DNA of 64,000 nucleotides from Paenibacillus solani (GCF_001277345.1 NZ_LIUT01000003.1:142217-206216), one strand, 5' to 3'. Positions 1 through 9,114 are shown, counted from the stretch's first letter. Notes: a model not told the origin generated them from the letters alone. Translations and numbers: made by a program.

Positions 1-35
1 CTTTGCGGGCAGCCCTTTCGGTATTCTGCTTTCAT
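1..35 (-). CDS. ltrA: Group II intron reverse transcriptase/maturase, N-terminal 11 codons only (partial)
   Basis: The reading frame begins with ATG at 35 and gives MKAEYRKGCPQ before leaving the window. It is preceded by AGGAAGGAGAG with about eight bases of spacing. This is the usual start of intron-encoded proteins placed in domain IV of IIC introns. The assignment rests mainly on the ribozyme sequence immediately upstream; only the first residues of the protein can be seen. Confidence 0.7.
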   Translation of the reverse strand, partial: MKAEYRKGCPQ

Positions 36-456
36 CGTGCCGACTCTCCTTCCTGTATGTACTCGAGACTTACGATTCGGCCCTTCCCGAAAAAAAAAAA
101 ACTTTCCGGTACTATGGCCTCTGCTGACTTCTCACCACAAGCTTTACTCCGTCTTTCGGTTTTTTTTCCTACTTGACGTCAGTGAGACCTCCCCGGGTAA
201 GAGCGATAACCTTCCCCTCATCCATCTGCCACATTTACATGATGAGATTCGGGCAGTATTGGACTTTGCTTTGTTAGGCAAGCTCGTCCGTCTCACCATG
301 CCTCTTATGTGATTTCTGTTCGTCAGACCGAGGGTTTGCCTCCGGCTTCCTTCAGATTCGGCCTCACGACCGACACCCTTGCCTTTGGCTAACAGTTCCT
401 ACTGCCAAGCCTGTAGCGGACTTTCACCGCCAAGTTATCGCCCATGCCGGGCGCAC
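1..456 (-). mobile_element. Group IIC intron, 5' part (ribozyme domains I to IV), cut by window edge
   Basis: Read on the minus strand, the segment starts at 456 with GTGCGCCCGGCATGGGCGAT, the form of 5' splice end and first helix seen in the Oceanobacillus iheyensis class C intron. Further conserved blocks follow in order: GTGAAAGTCC, GAATCTGAAGGAAGC, CAAAGTCC, TTACCCGGGGAGGTCT and GTCAGCAGAGGCCATAGTACC minus its last base. A reverse transcriptase start codon lies at 35. The intron begins only seven bases after the hairpin of the ddh terminator, which is the insertion preference known for class C introns. The 3' part and most of the encoded protein lie outside the window, so whether it is intact cannot be judged. 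A run of about ten A residues on the plus strand (91-101) lies inside domain IV. Confidence 0.85.
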
Positions 457-463
457 CCAAAGA

Positions 464-495
464 AGAAGCCCTGCCACATATGCGGTAGGGCTTCT
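464..495 (-). terminator. Intrinsic terminator of ddh and landing site of the group IIC intron
   Basis: AGAAGCCCT and AGGGCTTCT form the outer stem, and the inner CCGCAT/ATGTGG can extend it to a nearly loopless hairpin. It lies 18 bases after the ddh stop codon. The T-rich tail (TCTTTGG) runs straight into the intron 5' end at 456. Confidence 0.8.
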
Positions 496-512
496 TTCTG
501 CTTCTTACAGGC

Positions 513-1496
513 TTACAGCAGCTCGCGGCGGAGCTCTTCAGCCGATTTTGGGGAGAGGTAGCCCAGCGGAATATCATACACCGTCTTGGCCCCTTGCTGC
601 CCTTCTCTGCTTAAACGTTGTGCAGCTCTCGCATAAGCCACGAGCACGCTGGATGTAAATTCAGGATTGCTGTCGAGCTTCAGACCAAACTCAATGATTT
701 GGTTATTACCGGACCCGGTAACTCCGCTGCGGATAACGAAACCGCCATGAGGCATCCCGGCATGCTGAGTATCCAGCTCTTCTTGTGTAATAAAAGTCAC
801 GGTCGTGTCATAATCAGCAAAGTAATTAGGCATCGATACAATCGTTTGACGGATTTGCTCTTGATCCGCTCCTTCTTCGGCAACGATGAAGCAGTCTCTC
901 CGATGCTTCTCACGTGTTGCCAGCTCTGGCGTTTCGCCTGAACGAATCCGGTCGATAACCTCTTCCACCGGAACGGTGTATTGAACTCCGGCTTGTACAC
1001 CGGAAACACGGCGAATTGCATCTGAATGGCCCTGACTGACGCCTTTGCCCCAGAAGGTGTACGTTTGTCCTTCAGGCAGGATCGATTCGGCAAGCAAACG
1101 ATTCATGGAGAACAAACCTGGATCCCAGCCTGTCGAGATGACACTGATATGGCCACCAGCTACTGCTGCCTTATTGACCTCTTCGAAAAACTCAGGGATT
1201 TTAGCATGTGTATCGAAGCTGTCTACCGTATTAAACATATTTGCAAGCTGCGGTGTTTGCTCAGGCAGATCCGTAGCTGAACCACCGCACAGAATCATAA
1301 CGTCAATCTTGCCGATATACTGCTCTGCCGCGGATATATGCTCGAAGCGGGCGCCGGTATTCGCCGGCATCTGCTGCGGATCTCTGCGTGTGAAGATGGC
1401 TACCAGTTCCATGTCCGGATTTTGTCCGATCGCTTTCTGGACGCCTTTACCCAAGTTACCGTAACCTACGATTCCTACTTTAACTGATGTGTTCAA
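513..1496 (-). CDS. ddh: meso-Diaminopimelate D-dehydrogenase
   Basis: This enzyme reductively aminates L-2-amino-6-oxopimelate (from tetrahydrodipicolinate) to meso-diaminopimelate with NADPH, a one-step branch of lysine and peptidoglycan precursor synthesis in the cytoplasm. The N-terminal Rossmann motif GYGNLG follows the family start VKVGIVGYGNLGKG, and the product of 327 residues matches the usual length of about 326. The start is a TTG at 1496, chosen because GGGAGG sits six bases upstream; an in-frame ATG at 1532 has no such site. Downstream is its own terminator, now joined to a group IIC intron. The gene is monocistronic. Identification is strong. Confidence 0.9.
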   Translation of the reverse strand: MNTSVKVGIVGYGNLGKGVQKAIGQNPDMELVAIFTRRDPQQMPANTGARFEHISAAEQYIGKIDVMILCGGSATDLPEQTPQLANMFNTVDSFDTHAKIPEFFEEVNKAAVAGGHISVISTGWDPGLFSMNRLLAESILPEGQTYTFWGKGVSQGHSDAIRRVSGVQAGVQYTVPVEEVIDRIRSGETPELATREKHRRDCFIVAEEGADQEQIRQTIVSMPNYFADYDTTVTFITQEELDTQHAGMPHGGFVIRSGVTGSGNNQIIEFGLKLDSNPEFTSSVLVAYARAAQRLSREGQQGAKTVYDIPLGYLSPKSAEELRRELL

Positions 1497-1726
1497 TGTT
1501 ATCCTCCCTTTACTAATCCATACTCTCGGCACAATATTAATGTACTGCTATAGAGTATAAGTATATCAAACTCATTCAATTGTAAACTTTTTTGATATGC
1601 ACTGAAAATCCTTTTATCCGGATAGTGCAAACTTTCGATCGGATTATCCAATACACTACCAGATTACGGGAATGAAGAAATAACCAGCGAAGTGTATAAT
1701 AGAGACATATCAACAAAGGAGCCTAC

Positions 1727-2458
1727 ATGTTTATGAAAAAAATAACGGCATTCACAGTAAGCTTAACCTTGTCATTCTCCCTAATATCCACGTCATTAGC
1801 CCCGGTTTCCGTCGAAGCAGCCCCCGTCAAGGAATGGATACAGATCTCCGAAAGCACGTCCTATTACGGTGAAGCAGCCAATGGTCAGCCCCATGGACGC
1901 GGTACGATCAAGTGGGGGAATGGCAAGCAATATTCCGGCGATTTCACTAACGGGAAGCGCACCGGAAACGGCAAATACATTAACGAATACCAAGTAGACG
2001 GGGAAACACATAAAGTGGTATACACCGGCCTTTGGAGCAATGACAAAATGGATGGCGAAGGCATCCTGACGCATAAGGTGACATTGCCCGACGGGTCCGT
2101 CCGATGGAATCAGATCCAGAAAGGGACATTCCAGGCAGGCATCTTCCAAAACGGGTACGATGTCATACATGCCATCGCGGATCCCGACTACAGCTTTACC
2201 TACAAAAATGGTAAGGAATCGCTCGTCATTATGGGTTCCAATCAAAACATGAAGAAAGCTTGGGCCACCGGAACGATGTTCAGCGTACATTACAAAAACG
2301 GAACCGTTAACAAGAAATATTCGATCTTCCCTGCCAACTCGGCGGCTGAACAGCGTCAAAATGACGCCGCAATCCAATATTTCAAGAGCATTCAAACTAA
2401 AGTGGCTCCTCACCTGCAGCAATTTGAGGCATTGTCCAAGCAGGTTCCATTAAAATAA
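1727..2458 (+). CDS. Secreted MORN-repeat protein
   Basis: The 243-residue product has a typical Sec signal peptide (KK followed by a hydrophobic stretch, likely cleavage after VEA near residue 31). At least two MORN-type repeats follow at about residues 45-110, with the pattern GxxxNGxxHGxGxxxxxNGxxYxGxFxNG. MORN repeats form elongated beta hairpins that bind partners or lipids; the role of exported bacterial versions is unknown. The C-terminal half (about 125-243) is not recognised. AAAGGAG lies five bases before the ATG at 1727. It is transcribed alone, divergently from ddh, with a terminator at 2484-2527. Confidence 0.75.
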   Translation: MFMKKITAFTVSLTLSFSLISTSLAPVSVEAAPVKEWIQISESTSYYGEAANGQPHGRGTIKWGNGKQYSGDFTNGKRTGNGKYINEYQVDGETHKVVYTGLWSNDKMDGEGILTHKVTLPDGSVRWNQIQKGTFQAGIFQNGYDVIHAIADPDYSFTYKNGKESLVIMGSNQNMKKAWATGTMFSVHYKNGTVNKKYSIFPANSAAEQRQNDAAIQYFKSIQTKVAPHLQQFEALSKQVPLK

Positions 2459-2483
2459 CCTGGCCCCCAATACAATCATCAAG

Positions 2484-2527
2484 GAACCCGGTAACATGCC
2501 TAAAGCAATGACCGGGTTCTTCTATTT
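2484..2527 (+). terminator. Intrinsic terminator after the MORN protein gene
   Basis: GAACCCGGT (2484-2492) pairs with ACCGGGTTC (2511-2519) and is followed by TTCTATTT. It lies between convergent genes. Confidence 0.7.
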
Positions 2528-2556
2528 AACGAGGGAGCCTATCAATCACATTTTGT

Positions 2557-4095
2557 CTATAAAGTAGGACCCTCGAGTACAAATTGTAGCGTATAGCGAT
2601 CCAGCTTCCGCACTTCTACGTTGTATCCTAACAGTTCGGCCGTTTGCAGAAGTGGAATCATCGTCTTCCCTTCCAGGATATATGGAGCATGCCGCAGGGT
2701 GATTTCGGTTTCTGCGTGCTCCTTATTATGCTCCTGTTTGCCGCTCCAAATCCGCGCTTTCGCAGAATCTACAGTCAGTTCGGCTACCGCATTGTGACCG
2801 GACAACGTCATCGCTCCGGCATGATAATCTGCCGATATCCCAAGCGCTTTAACCGCTTCCTTTACGGGTACCATCAGTTCCTGTTCATCCTGCATTTTCC
2901 GAATTGTAAAGGGAACGGACTCCATGCTGCCAGCGATAACTACTTCTACACTCCGGACTTCCTTTCCCATAATCAGCACCGTATCAACCTGTTTCATCAA
3001 GCGTTCTACGAATGCAGCTGCATTACCTGCCGTCATTCTATATCGGGCATCCGCTTCGCCCACTGCTTGGGTGATCCGGGAGTTAATGTCCTGGGAATGA
3101 TGCGAGAGATCCTTGAATTGGGTAAAGTCATAAGTCCATTCGGCCTCAGCTTGGAAATCGTACACTTGCGTATTGCCGTATTGGCTCAGCTGCCGAAACA
3201 TCCATGTCTTCATCTCCAGCTGATTGCTGTATCGGGCCGGATTCGTATCCTGCCACAGCTTTTGCCGCAGAATGCTGTAAGGCGGGTAATATATCATGAA
3301 CTCGACATCAGGATAGGCCTCCACAAGCGACAACACATACGTATTGAAATGGTGCTGAACCTGCTCGATGGGCTCTTCATTCATGCCAAAATAGTATTCC
3401 GTATTTCTGGCCCGTTCATAGGCTTTCATCACTTGATCATTTCCGTAGGTCGCCTCATAGTTCCAGTTGTACAGGTACTCTATATTTTGGGGTGAATCTC
3501 CCATGAGCATTTTCACGATCCCTTTCGCAAAATTTTCATAGGCCGAGTAATTGAACCAATATTTATAGTCATTCCACCAGATGTCGTCATATAAGTATTC
3601 CGGGAAATAAGCATCTGCACCTTCATCCGGATTCTTTAGCGAAAAGTAGTCGAGTCCCCACAACACCTTTTTGACCTTGCCTGTCTGAAGGGCCAGTGAT
3701 GCAATTTTGTACTGTTCATCTGCTGTCGAACCGCGCATGGATAGTTTGAGGGCTTGTCCTCCCAGAGCCTCTCCTACCTCAGACGGCAGGAAATTCTCCG
3801 TCATGGACGTACCAAGAATGATCGTATCATACGAGTAATTGCGGGCCAGCCCCGGGTTCTGATACCGCTGCTCACTGGTAAAAACGGGTGGATACCATGT
3901 GGCTTTGCGGTAGAACTGAAGCGGATCCAGCACATAGGTCATACCACTAACCAGCAGAGCCACGATAATGGTGCAAAGCGCAAACTGTATCAGCATGCGT
4001 CTCCCTGCCCGCCTGCGAGGGCGAAAGGATACTGGAGAAACAGTTGCACTCGACTTGGGTGAGGCTGACTTGGTGGCTGTGGATGGCGTTGACAT
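2557..4095 (-). CDS. SGNH/AlgJ-DltD-like acyl-transfer protein with C-terminal copper-amine-oxidase-type stalk domain
   Basis: The 512-residue protein has a Ser/Thr/Pro-rich cytoplasmic tail, a basic RPRRRAGRR patch and one transmembrane helix at about 34-56, so the bulk is outside the cell. The extracellular part has SGNH-type features: ILGTSMTENF at about 93-102, where Ser is the likely nucleophile, and a DLSHHS motif near 330 as the likely Asp-His pair. Residues about 400-510 resemble the 'copper amine oxidase N-terminal' or stalk domain (VPVKEAVKALG, MIPLLQTAELLGYNVE). It starts 18 bases after the MBOAT gene, which in known systems (AlgI with AlgJ/X, DltB with DltD) passes acyl groups to such a partner. 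The glycan acceptor is unknown. Confidence 0.7.
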   Translation of the reverse strand: MSTPSTATKSASPKSSATVSPVSFRPRRRAGRRMLIQFALCTIIVALLVSGMTYVLDPLQFYRKATWYPPVFTSEQRYQNPGLARNYSYDTIILGTSMTENFLPSEVGEALGGQALKLSMRGSTADEQYKIASLALQTGKVKKVLWGLDYFSLKNPDEGADAYFPEYLYDDIWWNDYKYWFNYSAYENFAKGIVKMLMGDSPQNIEYLYNWNYEATYGNDQVMKAYERARNTEYYFGMNEEPIEQVQHHFNTYVLSLVEAYPDVEFMIYYPPYSILRQKLWQDTNPARYSNQLEMKTWMFRQLSQYGNTQVYDFQAEAEWTYDFTQFKDLSHHSQDINSRITQAVGEADARYRMTAGNAAAFVERLMKQVDTVLIMGKEVRSVEVVIAGSMESVPFTIRKMQDEQELMVPVKEAVKALGISADYHAGAMTLSGHNAVAELTVDSAKARIWSGKQEHNKEHAETEITLRHAPYILEGKTMIPLLQTAELLGYNVEVRKLDRYTLQFVLEGPTL

Positions 4096-4113
4096 ATTGT
4101 ATAGCCGCCTTTC

Positions 4114-5526
4114 CTAGAAATTAAAATACAGAAATTCGCTGATGCGCGTAATATACATGAGAGAGATGACAAACAGGACCGCACAAGTGATGGCTTGTTT
4201 GAAATTCGGACGGAAGGACACGGACAGTTCTGAAGAATTACGGCCTAGCAGAACCATCGGTGTGATCACGACAATCAAGGCAAGCGGCTCTAATAAGGCT
4301 GAATTCAAGTAGAGATGCAAGCCTGCCAGCCCACTCATTCCTTTCAGTAATCGCATGGCCTCGGCCCAGGTTTCTGCACGGAAAAAGACCCAGGTAACCG
4401 TAATGAACACGAACGTGATCGCCCAAGCAAGAATACGCGGCATTGTGATGCCAAGCTTCCCCCATAACCGGTGAATCACTTGCCCGACGCCGTGCAGCAG
4501 GCCCCAGAACAGAAATGTCCAGCCCGCACCGTGCCATAACCCCCCGATGAGGAACGTAAGCACCAGGTTGCGCAGCATAATCGCTTCGCCGCGGCGGTTG
4601 CCCCCAAGCGGGATATAAATATAGTCACGTAAAAAACGGCTTAGCGTCATATGCCAGCGGCGCCAAAAATCCTGTATATTCAGCGCCTTATAAGGCGAAT
4701 TGAAGTTTTGCGGCAGCCGGATGTTAAATAGAAGCGCTGCACCGATAGCCATGTCGGTATAGCCGCTGAAATCAAAATAGAGCTGGAACGTGTAAGTCAG
4801 GGCAGCGATCCAGGAGTCCACAAAGCCTGACGCCGTATCAAAACCTGCATTCGCATATACCGCCAGGGTATCGGCAATCACTACCTTCTTAAATAAACCG
4901 ATACAGAATATATAAATGCCGTTCGCTGCATTGCCCCAGTCCCACAGCTTCCCCCGAACCCGATCAAACTGCGGCATCATCTCGCCGTGATGCAGAATCG
5001 GGCCCGCAATCAGATGCGGATAGAACGTAACGAATAATACATAATTGATGATATTGTACTCACTGGCTTTCCCCCTGTAAGCATCGACCAAATATGCAAT
5101 TTGGGTGAACGTAAAAAAACTGATCCCCAGAGGCAGCACCAGGTTTAAAAGCGGTACTTCCCATCCGGTAGCTGCTCCTATGTTAACGAGAAAGAAATCG
5201 GCATATTTATAGTAAATCAAGAGCAGCACGTTGCCAGAGATGCCCAAAAACAATATGATTTTTGATACACGTCTCCTCTGAGTTGAAGAAGGATTTTGGG
5301 AGACCGTTTGCCGGGCTTGCAGCAGCCTTCCGATCGTATAGTTGAACGCAATGGATCCAAGAAGCAAAGGAAGATAGCTGATATTCCACCAGCTGTAAAA
5401 AAACAACGAAGAGAGTGCCAGCCAGCATTTGGCCGCCACTCCATATCGAAATCGGTTTAGCACAAAATAAACGATAACGGTAATCGGTAGGAATACAAAT
5501 ATAAAAGGATAGGAATTAAATAACAT
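4114..5526 (-). CDS. MBOAT family membrane O-acyltransferase (AlgI-like)
   Basis: This is a polytopic protein of 470 residues that should move acetyl groups from a cytoplasmic donor across the membrane for glycan O-acetylation. The MBOAT signature is visible in NIQDFWRRWHMTLSRFLRDY and in LIGGLWHGAGWTFLFWG, whose histidine is the catalytic residue of the family. The chosen start, MLFNSYPFIF, is the usual beginning of AlgI homologues and has GGAGG 13 bases upstream. An ATG at 5595 would add 23 atypical residues. It is the first gene of a two-gene operon with the SGNH protein. Family assignment is firm; the substrate is not known. Confidence 0.85.
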   Translation of the reverse strand: MLFNSYPFIFVFLPITVIVYFVLNRFRYGVAAKCWLALSSLFFYSWWNISYLPLLLGSIAFNYTIGRLLQARQTVSQNPSSTQRRRVSKIILFLGISGNVLLLIYYKYADFFLVNIGAATGWEVPLLNLVLPLGISFFTFTQIAYLVDAYRGKASEYNIINYVLFVTFYPHLIAGPILHHGEMMPQFDRVRGKLWDWGNAANGIYIFCIGLFKKVVIADTLAVYANAGFDTASGFVDSWIAALTYTFQLYFDFSGYTDMAIGAALLFNIRLPQNFNSPYKALNIQDFWRRWHMTLSRFLRDYIYIPLGGNRRGEAIMLRNLVLTFLIGGLWHGAGWTFLFWGLLHGVGQVIHRLWGKLGITMPRILAWAITFVFITVTWVFFRAETWAEAMRLLKGMSGLAGLHLYLNSALLEPLALIVVITPMVLLGRNSSELSVSFRPNFKQAITCAVLFVISLMYITRISEFLYFNF

Positions 5527-5705
5527 GCCCGAGAAGGCACCTCCAACATATCTGATTGTGGCAGCTGCTACGCTTTTTTTGTCGTTTCTAGGCATGTATC
5601 CCTAGACCTAGATAATATCATATATTTTACAGATGCGATATTATTTACCTTCTAATATTGCTATATCATTATATCGAATTTTGTTGTAATAAACATAAGC
5701 TTTAT

Positions 5706-5736
5706 ATAAAAAAAGAGACCGCTAGAATGCGGCCTC
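5706..5736 (-). terminator. Intrinsic terminator of the SDR gene
   Basis: On the minus strand AGGCCGC-ATTCTA-GCGGTCT forms a seven-pair stem including one G-U pair, followed by CTTTTTTT. It lies about 90 bases after the stop codon at 5826. Confidence 0.7.
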
Positions 5737-5825
5737 ATGCTCTTCCTCTATGAAGTTATAGCATGGAAGATGCCGTTCATGAGTTTAGATTGCAAGGAAA
5801 TCTATAATCTTGCATGACATGCAGC

Positions 5826-6587
5826 CTATTGCGCCGTCCAGCCGCCATCCACAAGCAATAAAGTACCTGTCACAAGATCGGATGCCGGGGAAGCTAAATA
5901 GATGACCGCTCCCGCCACATCACCAATGGTTCCGATCCGCCCCGCCGGAATCCGGGCGAGTACACCGTCCCGAAAATCCGGAGAATCCAGCCTCTCGGCA
6001 GTTCCCGGCGTATGGATAAAGGTAGGGCCGACCGCGTTAATATTCACGCCGCGACTGGACCACTCCAGCGCCAGCACCTTCGTGAGCTGGTTTACGCCGC
6101 CTTTTGAAGCGCAATATGCAGCACCTTCGGTAATGCCTACAACACTCACCTGTGAGCTGACATTAATGATTTTTCCATATCCCTGTTTCAGCATGATGCG
6201 GCCGGCAGCCTGACAGCAGAAGAATACACCCTTCAAGTTCACATCCAGCATCTCGTCCCAATACTCTTCCGTAATGTCTTCAGCCAGCATTCCTTCTCCC
6301 ACGCCAGCGTTGTTGACCACAATATCAATTTGGCCAAAATCCTCAGCAACTTGATCAAATACGGAACGGATCTGCTCCACATTCCGTACATCCAGCTCAT
6401 AAGCCCTAGCTTGGCCTCCTGATTGGGAAATCTCCTCCACCAACTGATCCAGCGCTGCAACACTTCGTGCCATAACGGCAACCTTGGCGCCTGCCGCCGC
6501 AAGCGCTTGGGCTAGGCCATAACCGATCCCCTTGCTTGCACCTGTCACGATCGCTATTTTATCCTGTATGCTGAAATTAGGCTGCAT
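5826..6587 (-). CDS. SDR family NAD(P)-dependent oxidoreductase
   Basis: A classical short-chain dehydrogenase of 253 residues. It has the cofactor motif TGASKGIG near residue 13, NNAG near 90, a catalytic Ser in INVSSQVS and the YCASK active-site motif near 157. The fold and motifs predict reversible oxidation of an alcohol or ketone; closest relatives include 3-oxoacyl-ACP or gluconate dehydrogenase-like enzymes, and the substrate cannot be told. The ATG at 6587 was chosen because GGAGG lies eight bases upstream; ATGs at 6605 and 6602 lack a site. It is monocistronic, and no linked regulator is evident. Confidence 0.8.
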   Translation of the reverse strand: MQPNFSIQDKIAIVTGASKGIGYGLAQALAAAGAKVAVMARSVAALDQLVEEISQSGGQARAYELDVRNVEQIRSVFDQVAEDFGQIDIVVNNAGVGEGMLAEDITEEYWDEMLDVNLKGVFFCCQAAGRIMLKQGYGKIINVSSQVSVVGITEGAAYCASKGGVNQLTKVLALEWSSRGVNINAVGPTFIHTPGTAERLDSPDFRDGVLARIPAGRIGTIGDVAGAVIYLASPASDLVTGTLLLVDGGWTAQ

Positions 6588-6810
6588 ATGTAATACCTCC
6601 ATCACCTTAGATTCTATGTAGTTTCATTAAAGCATGATGGCTCGTCAGTGGCAATCGTTTCCAATCTCCCCTCCCCAGTAAATCCATCCAATTAAGGCCT
6701 AAAGTACGTTAATTTGCAGCAGCAATAGAGGAATCTCTGCCTGTGGGCTAGAAATGATGAGAACTATAGCGATCGTTGTCTAGTATGGAGAGTATGGAGG
6801 AAATCCAAGT

Positions 6811-7923
6811 ATGAGCGAACGATTATCTGAAGCGCAGCAACAAGCGATTCTTCATGTCGAATCAACAGCGGCGGGCCAACGAAAAGTCGCTTTGGAAATG
6901 ACGGAACAAATCTTGCGGAAACATGAACAAGACTCCGTAACGATCGGCTCGCTGTTAACCCATATCGGAAAGTCTGCACGTGTTACGTTAAATTTCCATC
7001 CGGATCGGATAATGCCCACCGGACACGCTGTCATCGAATCCCTCTTGGCCGAAGGCATATATCATAACCAGTTCATCTCGAGCGTGACGAATGGAAGCCG
7101 AACCGCCTACCCGGGCGGTGACCGCGACCAATGGGAACGGCTCCTGTTTGGCGGTGCCTACCAGCAGCCTGATGTGCGTAACGACGAGCGGCCGAAATAC
7201 GGAGCACTCAATCTCATGAATTATGCCGATGGCGCATCTCCCCGCTTCGGTTCCTGTTTATTGGTGCTTTCCCCTAACATATTGAACCGCTGCACCTTTA
7301 CATTCGGAGACAGTCATGCAGGTCCTGAATTTGTGGGCACCATCCGTCAATGGGATTCGATTCTCGCTGCACTCTTGCATCAAGTTGAGACCACAGGCTC
7401 GGCCCTGGGTTTCCCGAATGTGGACATTCCGTCCATGCTGGAGCGCATTCTTAATCTGCCTTTATCGCATACCGGTTTCTCCGGACCTGTCGGTCGTTCC
7501 TTGGATGATTATATTGAAGCGCAGATCCATGGTGTCATCGACTTGTCCAGCGATGTGGAGGCCCTAGTGGCCGATCCATCCTATAAGGACTCCCCGATCG
7601 GGCATTTGCTCCATGCATTATGTGTACGGTATGACCTCACCTTGTCCTGGCATCCAGGCTTCTGCCTTGCTGTACAGGATGTTCCGGATGATTTCCGGGG
7701 ACCCGTCATGCCACCGCTCGCCAAACGGATCGATCAACGCTTTGGAGGCTCGCTGGGCATGCTGGATGCAGCTATTATTGGCAAAGCCGCTGCTCAACTG
7801 CACCATGATCCAATCCAGTGGAGCGATTGGGGAACTTTTGATGAAACCTTCCAGCATCTCAAACAGCTGTGGCATGTGCTCGTAAAGTATGGACATTCAT
7901 ATCCGTATACACCAAACCGTTAA
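6811..7923 (+). CDS. DUF3626 domain-containing protein
   Basis: The 370-residue soluble protein resembles the DUF3626 family along its length: an N-terminal helical part, then the conserved block LNFHPDRI, then GSRTAYPGGDRDQWE and RFGSCLLVL, and a C-terminal half with SWHPGF. Family function is unknown. His and Asp residues in the conserved NFHPDR and TFGDSH blocks suggest a hydrolase- or transferase-like active site, but this is only inference. GGAGG lies about ten bases before the ATG. The gene is about 140 bp upstream of an AraC-type regulator in the same direction, which may control it. Confidence 0.7.
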   Translation: MSERLSEAQQQAILHVESTAAGQRKVALEMTEQILRKHEQDSVTIGSLLTHIGKSARVTLNFHPDRIMPTGHAVIESLLAEGIYHNQFISSVTNGSRTAYPGGDRDQWERLLFGGAYQQPDVRNDERPKYGALNLMNYADGASPRFGSCLLVLSPNILNRCTFTFGDSHAGPEFVGTIRQWDSILAALLHQVETTGSALGFPNVDIPSMLERILNLPLSHTGFSGPVGRSLDDYIEAQIHGVIDLSSDVEALVADPSYKDSPIGHLLHALCVRYDLTLSWHPGFCLAVQDVPDDFRGPVMPPLAKRIDQRFGGSLGMLDAAIIGKAAAQLHHDPIQWSDWGTFDETFQHLKQLWHVLVKYGHSYPYTPNR

Positions 7924-8061
7924 GCTGTATTTTTGCCTAAGTACGTGCATTGGCATGAGGGTCCGACTAAAGATAACCGGGCTAGCGATATCCGTGCAGC
8001 AACGGCTAGGTCTTTTGGGCGCAGCTTCTTATATATTGATCTTAGAAAGGATGATGACCGG

Positions 8062-8919
8062 ATGGATTGGGTCCAGCGGATGAATGAGGCCATAGGCTAT
8101 ATAGAAGGACACATAACCCAAGAGATCGATTATGCTGAGGCTGCTCAGATCGCTTGCTGCTCCGTGTACCATTTTCAACGCATGTTTCCGTTCATTTCGG
8201 ATGTTTCGCTGTCCGAATACATACGGAGACGCCGGCTGACACTGGCCGCCTACGAGCTGCAAAATAGCGAAATCAAAGTAATCGACCTTGCCCTTAAATA
8301 TGGTTATGATTCCCCGGAGGCGTTCGCGCGCGCATTCCAGAACATGCATGGCACAACGCCGACGGCCGCACGCCAGGCCGGCACCAAACTGAAGGCCTAT
8401 CCCCGCATCTCCTTTCAATTCTCAATGCAAGGGGCTGCCGAAATGAATTACAGAATCGAAGAGATGAAGGAGTTTTCCGTTGTCGGTTTCAAGGAGCAAG
8501 TCAACACGCAGCATGCCTATGAAGATGTTCCCCGCCTCTGGATGGAGGCTCAGGAGAAGGGCATTTTCGAGAAGCTATGGAACTATCGTGTGCAAGACCA
8601 TCCAATCCGGGGAATACTGGGTGTTTGTGCAGACGGTGACTACGGGAAGAATGAGCATTTTGACTACACCATGTCCGTCGTATCCCAGGATACGCCTCAG
8701 GAACCGATGGTACAGCGGCATTTCCCCACCGCCACTTGGGCCGTATTCGAGCTGGAAGGTGATCCGAGCGGCATTGCGGAGATGTGGAAACGGCTTTATA
8801 CGGAGTGGATACCGTCCCATGCTTATGATCTCGCGCCGCTCCCCGCCATCGAATGCTATCTTCCTCCGGACGAGTATAAGAACGAGTTATGGGTTCCTGT
8901 CGTTAGAAAGGCACAGTAG
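8062..8919 (+). CDS. AraC family transcriptional regulator with GyrI-like effector-binding domain
   Basis: The 285-residue protein has an N-terminal AraC DNA-binding region with two helix-turn-helix units at about residues 5-105 (IACCSVYHFQRMF and GYDSPEAFARAFQNMHGTTP). A GyrI-like small-molecule-binding domain follows at about 130-285. This is the Rob/BmrR-type layout used to sense hydrophobic or aromatic compounds. The start at 8062 (MDWVQRMNEAI) is the normal family start and has AGAAAGGA upstream; the frame stays open back to 7933. The effector and targets are unknown. It may control the preceding DUF3626 gene. Confidence 0.8.
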   Translation: MDWVQRMNEAIGYIEGHITQEIDYAEAAQIACCSVYHFQRMFPFISDVSLSEYIRRRRLTLAAYELQNSEIKVIDLALKYGYDSPEAFARAFQNMHGTTPTAARQAGTKLKAYPRISFQFSMQGAAEMNYRIEEMKEFSVVGFKEQVNTQHAYEDVPRLWMEAQEKGIFEKLWNYRVQDHPIRGILGVCADGDYGKNEHFDYTMSVVSQDTPQEPMVQRHFPTATWAVFELEGDPSGIAEMWKRLYTEWIPSHAYDLAPLPAIECYLPPDEYKNELWVPVVRKAQ

Positions 8920-8947
8920 ATTCCATCGCTGAAGACGTGCACTTTTT

Positions 8948-9002
8948 TGCTCACCGTTGCTAGACGTTCCTAAACATGAGCATATTATCGATGCGGTGAG
9001 CA
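8948..9002. repeat. Inverted repeat with 9-bp arms
   Basis: TGCTCACCG (8948-8956) is repeated inverted as CGGTGAGCA (8994-9002), with 37 bases between. It could be a weak bidirectional terminator or a processing structure after the AraC gene. The T tract lies before the left arm, which suits the minus strand rather than the plus strand. Confidence 0.45.
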
Positions 9003-9040
9003 CCCCCATTATTTTTCTGCCAAAAAATCATAATAAAAGA

Positions 9041-9075
9041 AGCCGCAAATTCTGTGCAATACAGAGTTTGCGGCT
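9041..9075 (-). terminator. Intrinsic terminator of the SLH surface-protein gene
   Basis: AGCCGCAAA and TTTGCGGCT form a nine-pair stem with an inner CTG/CAG extension. On the minus strand it is followed by TCTTTTATTA. It lies 40 bases after the stop codon at 9115. Confidence 0.75.
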
Positions 9076-9114
9076 CTTATATAGAAATTGTGCATCAAGG
9101 CTATAATCTTGACG

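Noticed and set aside
37..312. Plus-strand 91-codon frame at the left edge
   Set aside because: It lies wholly inside the minus-strand group II intron ribozyme and has no ribosome-binding site.
1796..2422. Long minus-strand frame of 208 codons
   Set aside because: It is antisense to the MORN protein gene, which has a signal peptide, repeats and a ribosome-binding site; the antisense frame has no recognisable features.
2644..3495. Plus-strand frame of 283 codons
   Set aside because: Shadow of the SGNH protein gene; composition is unnatural and no start signal is present.
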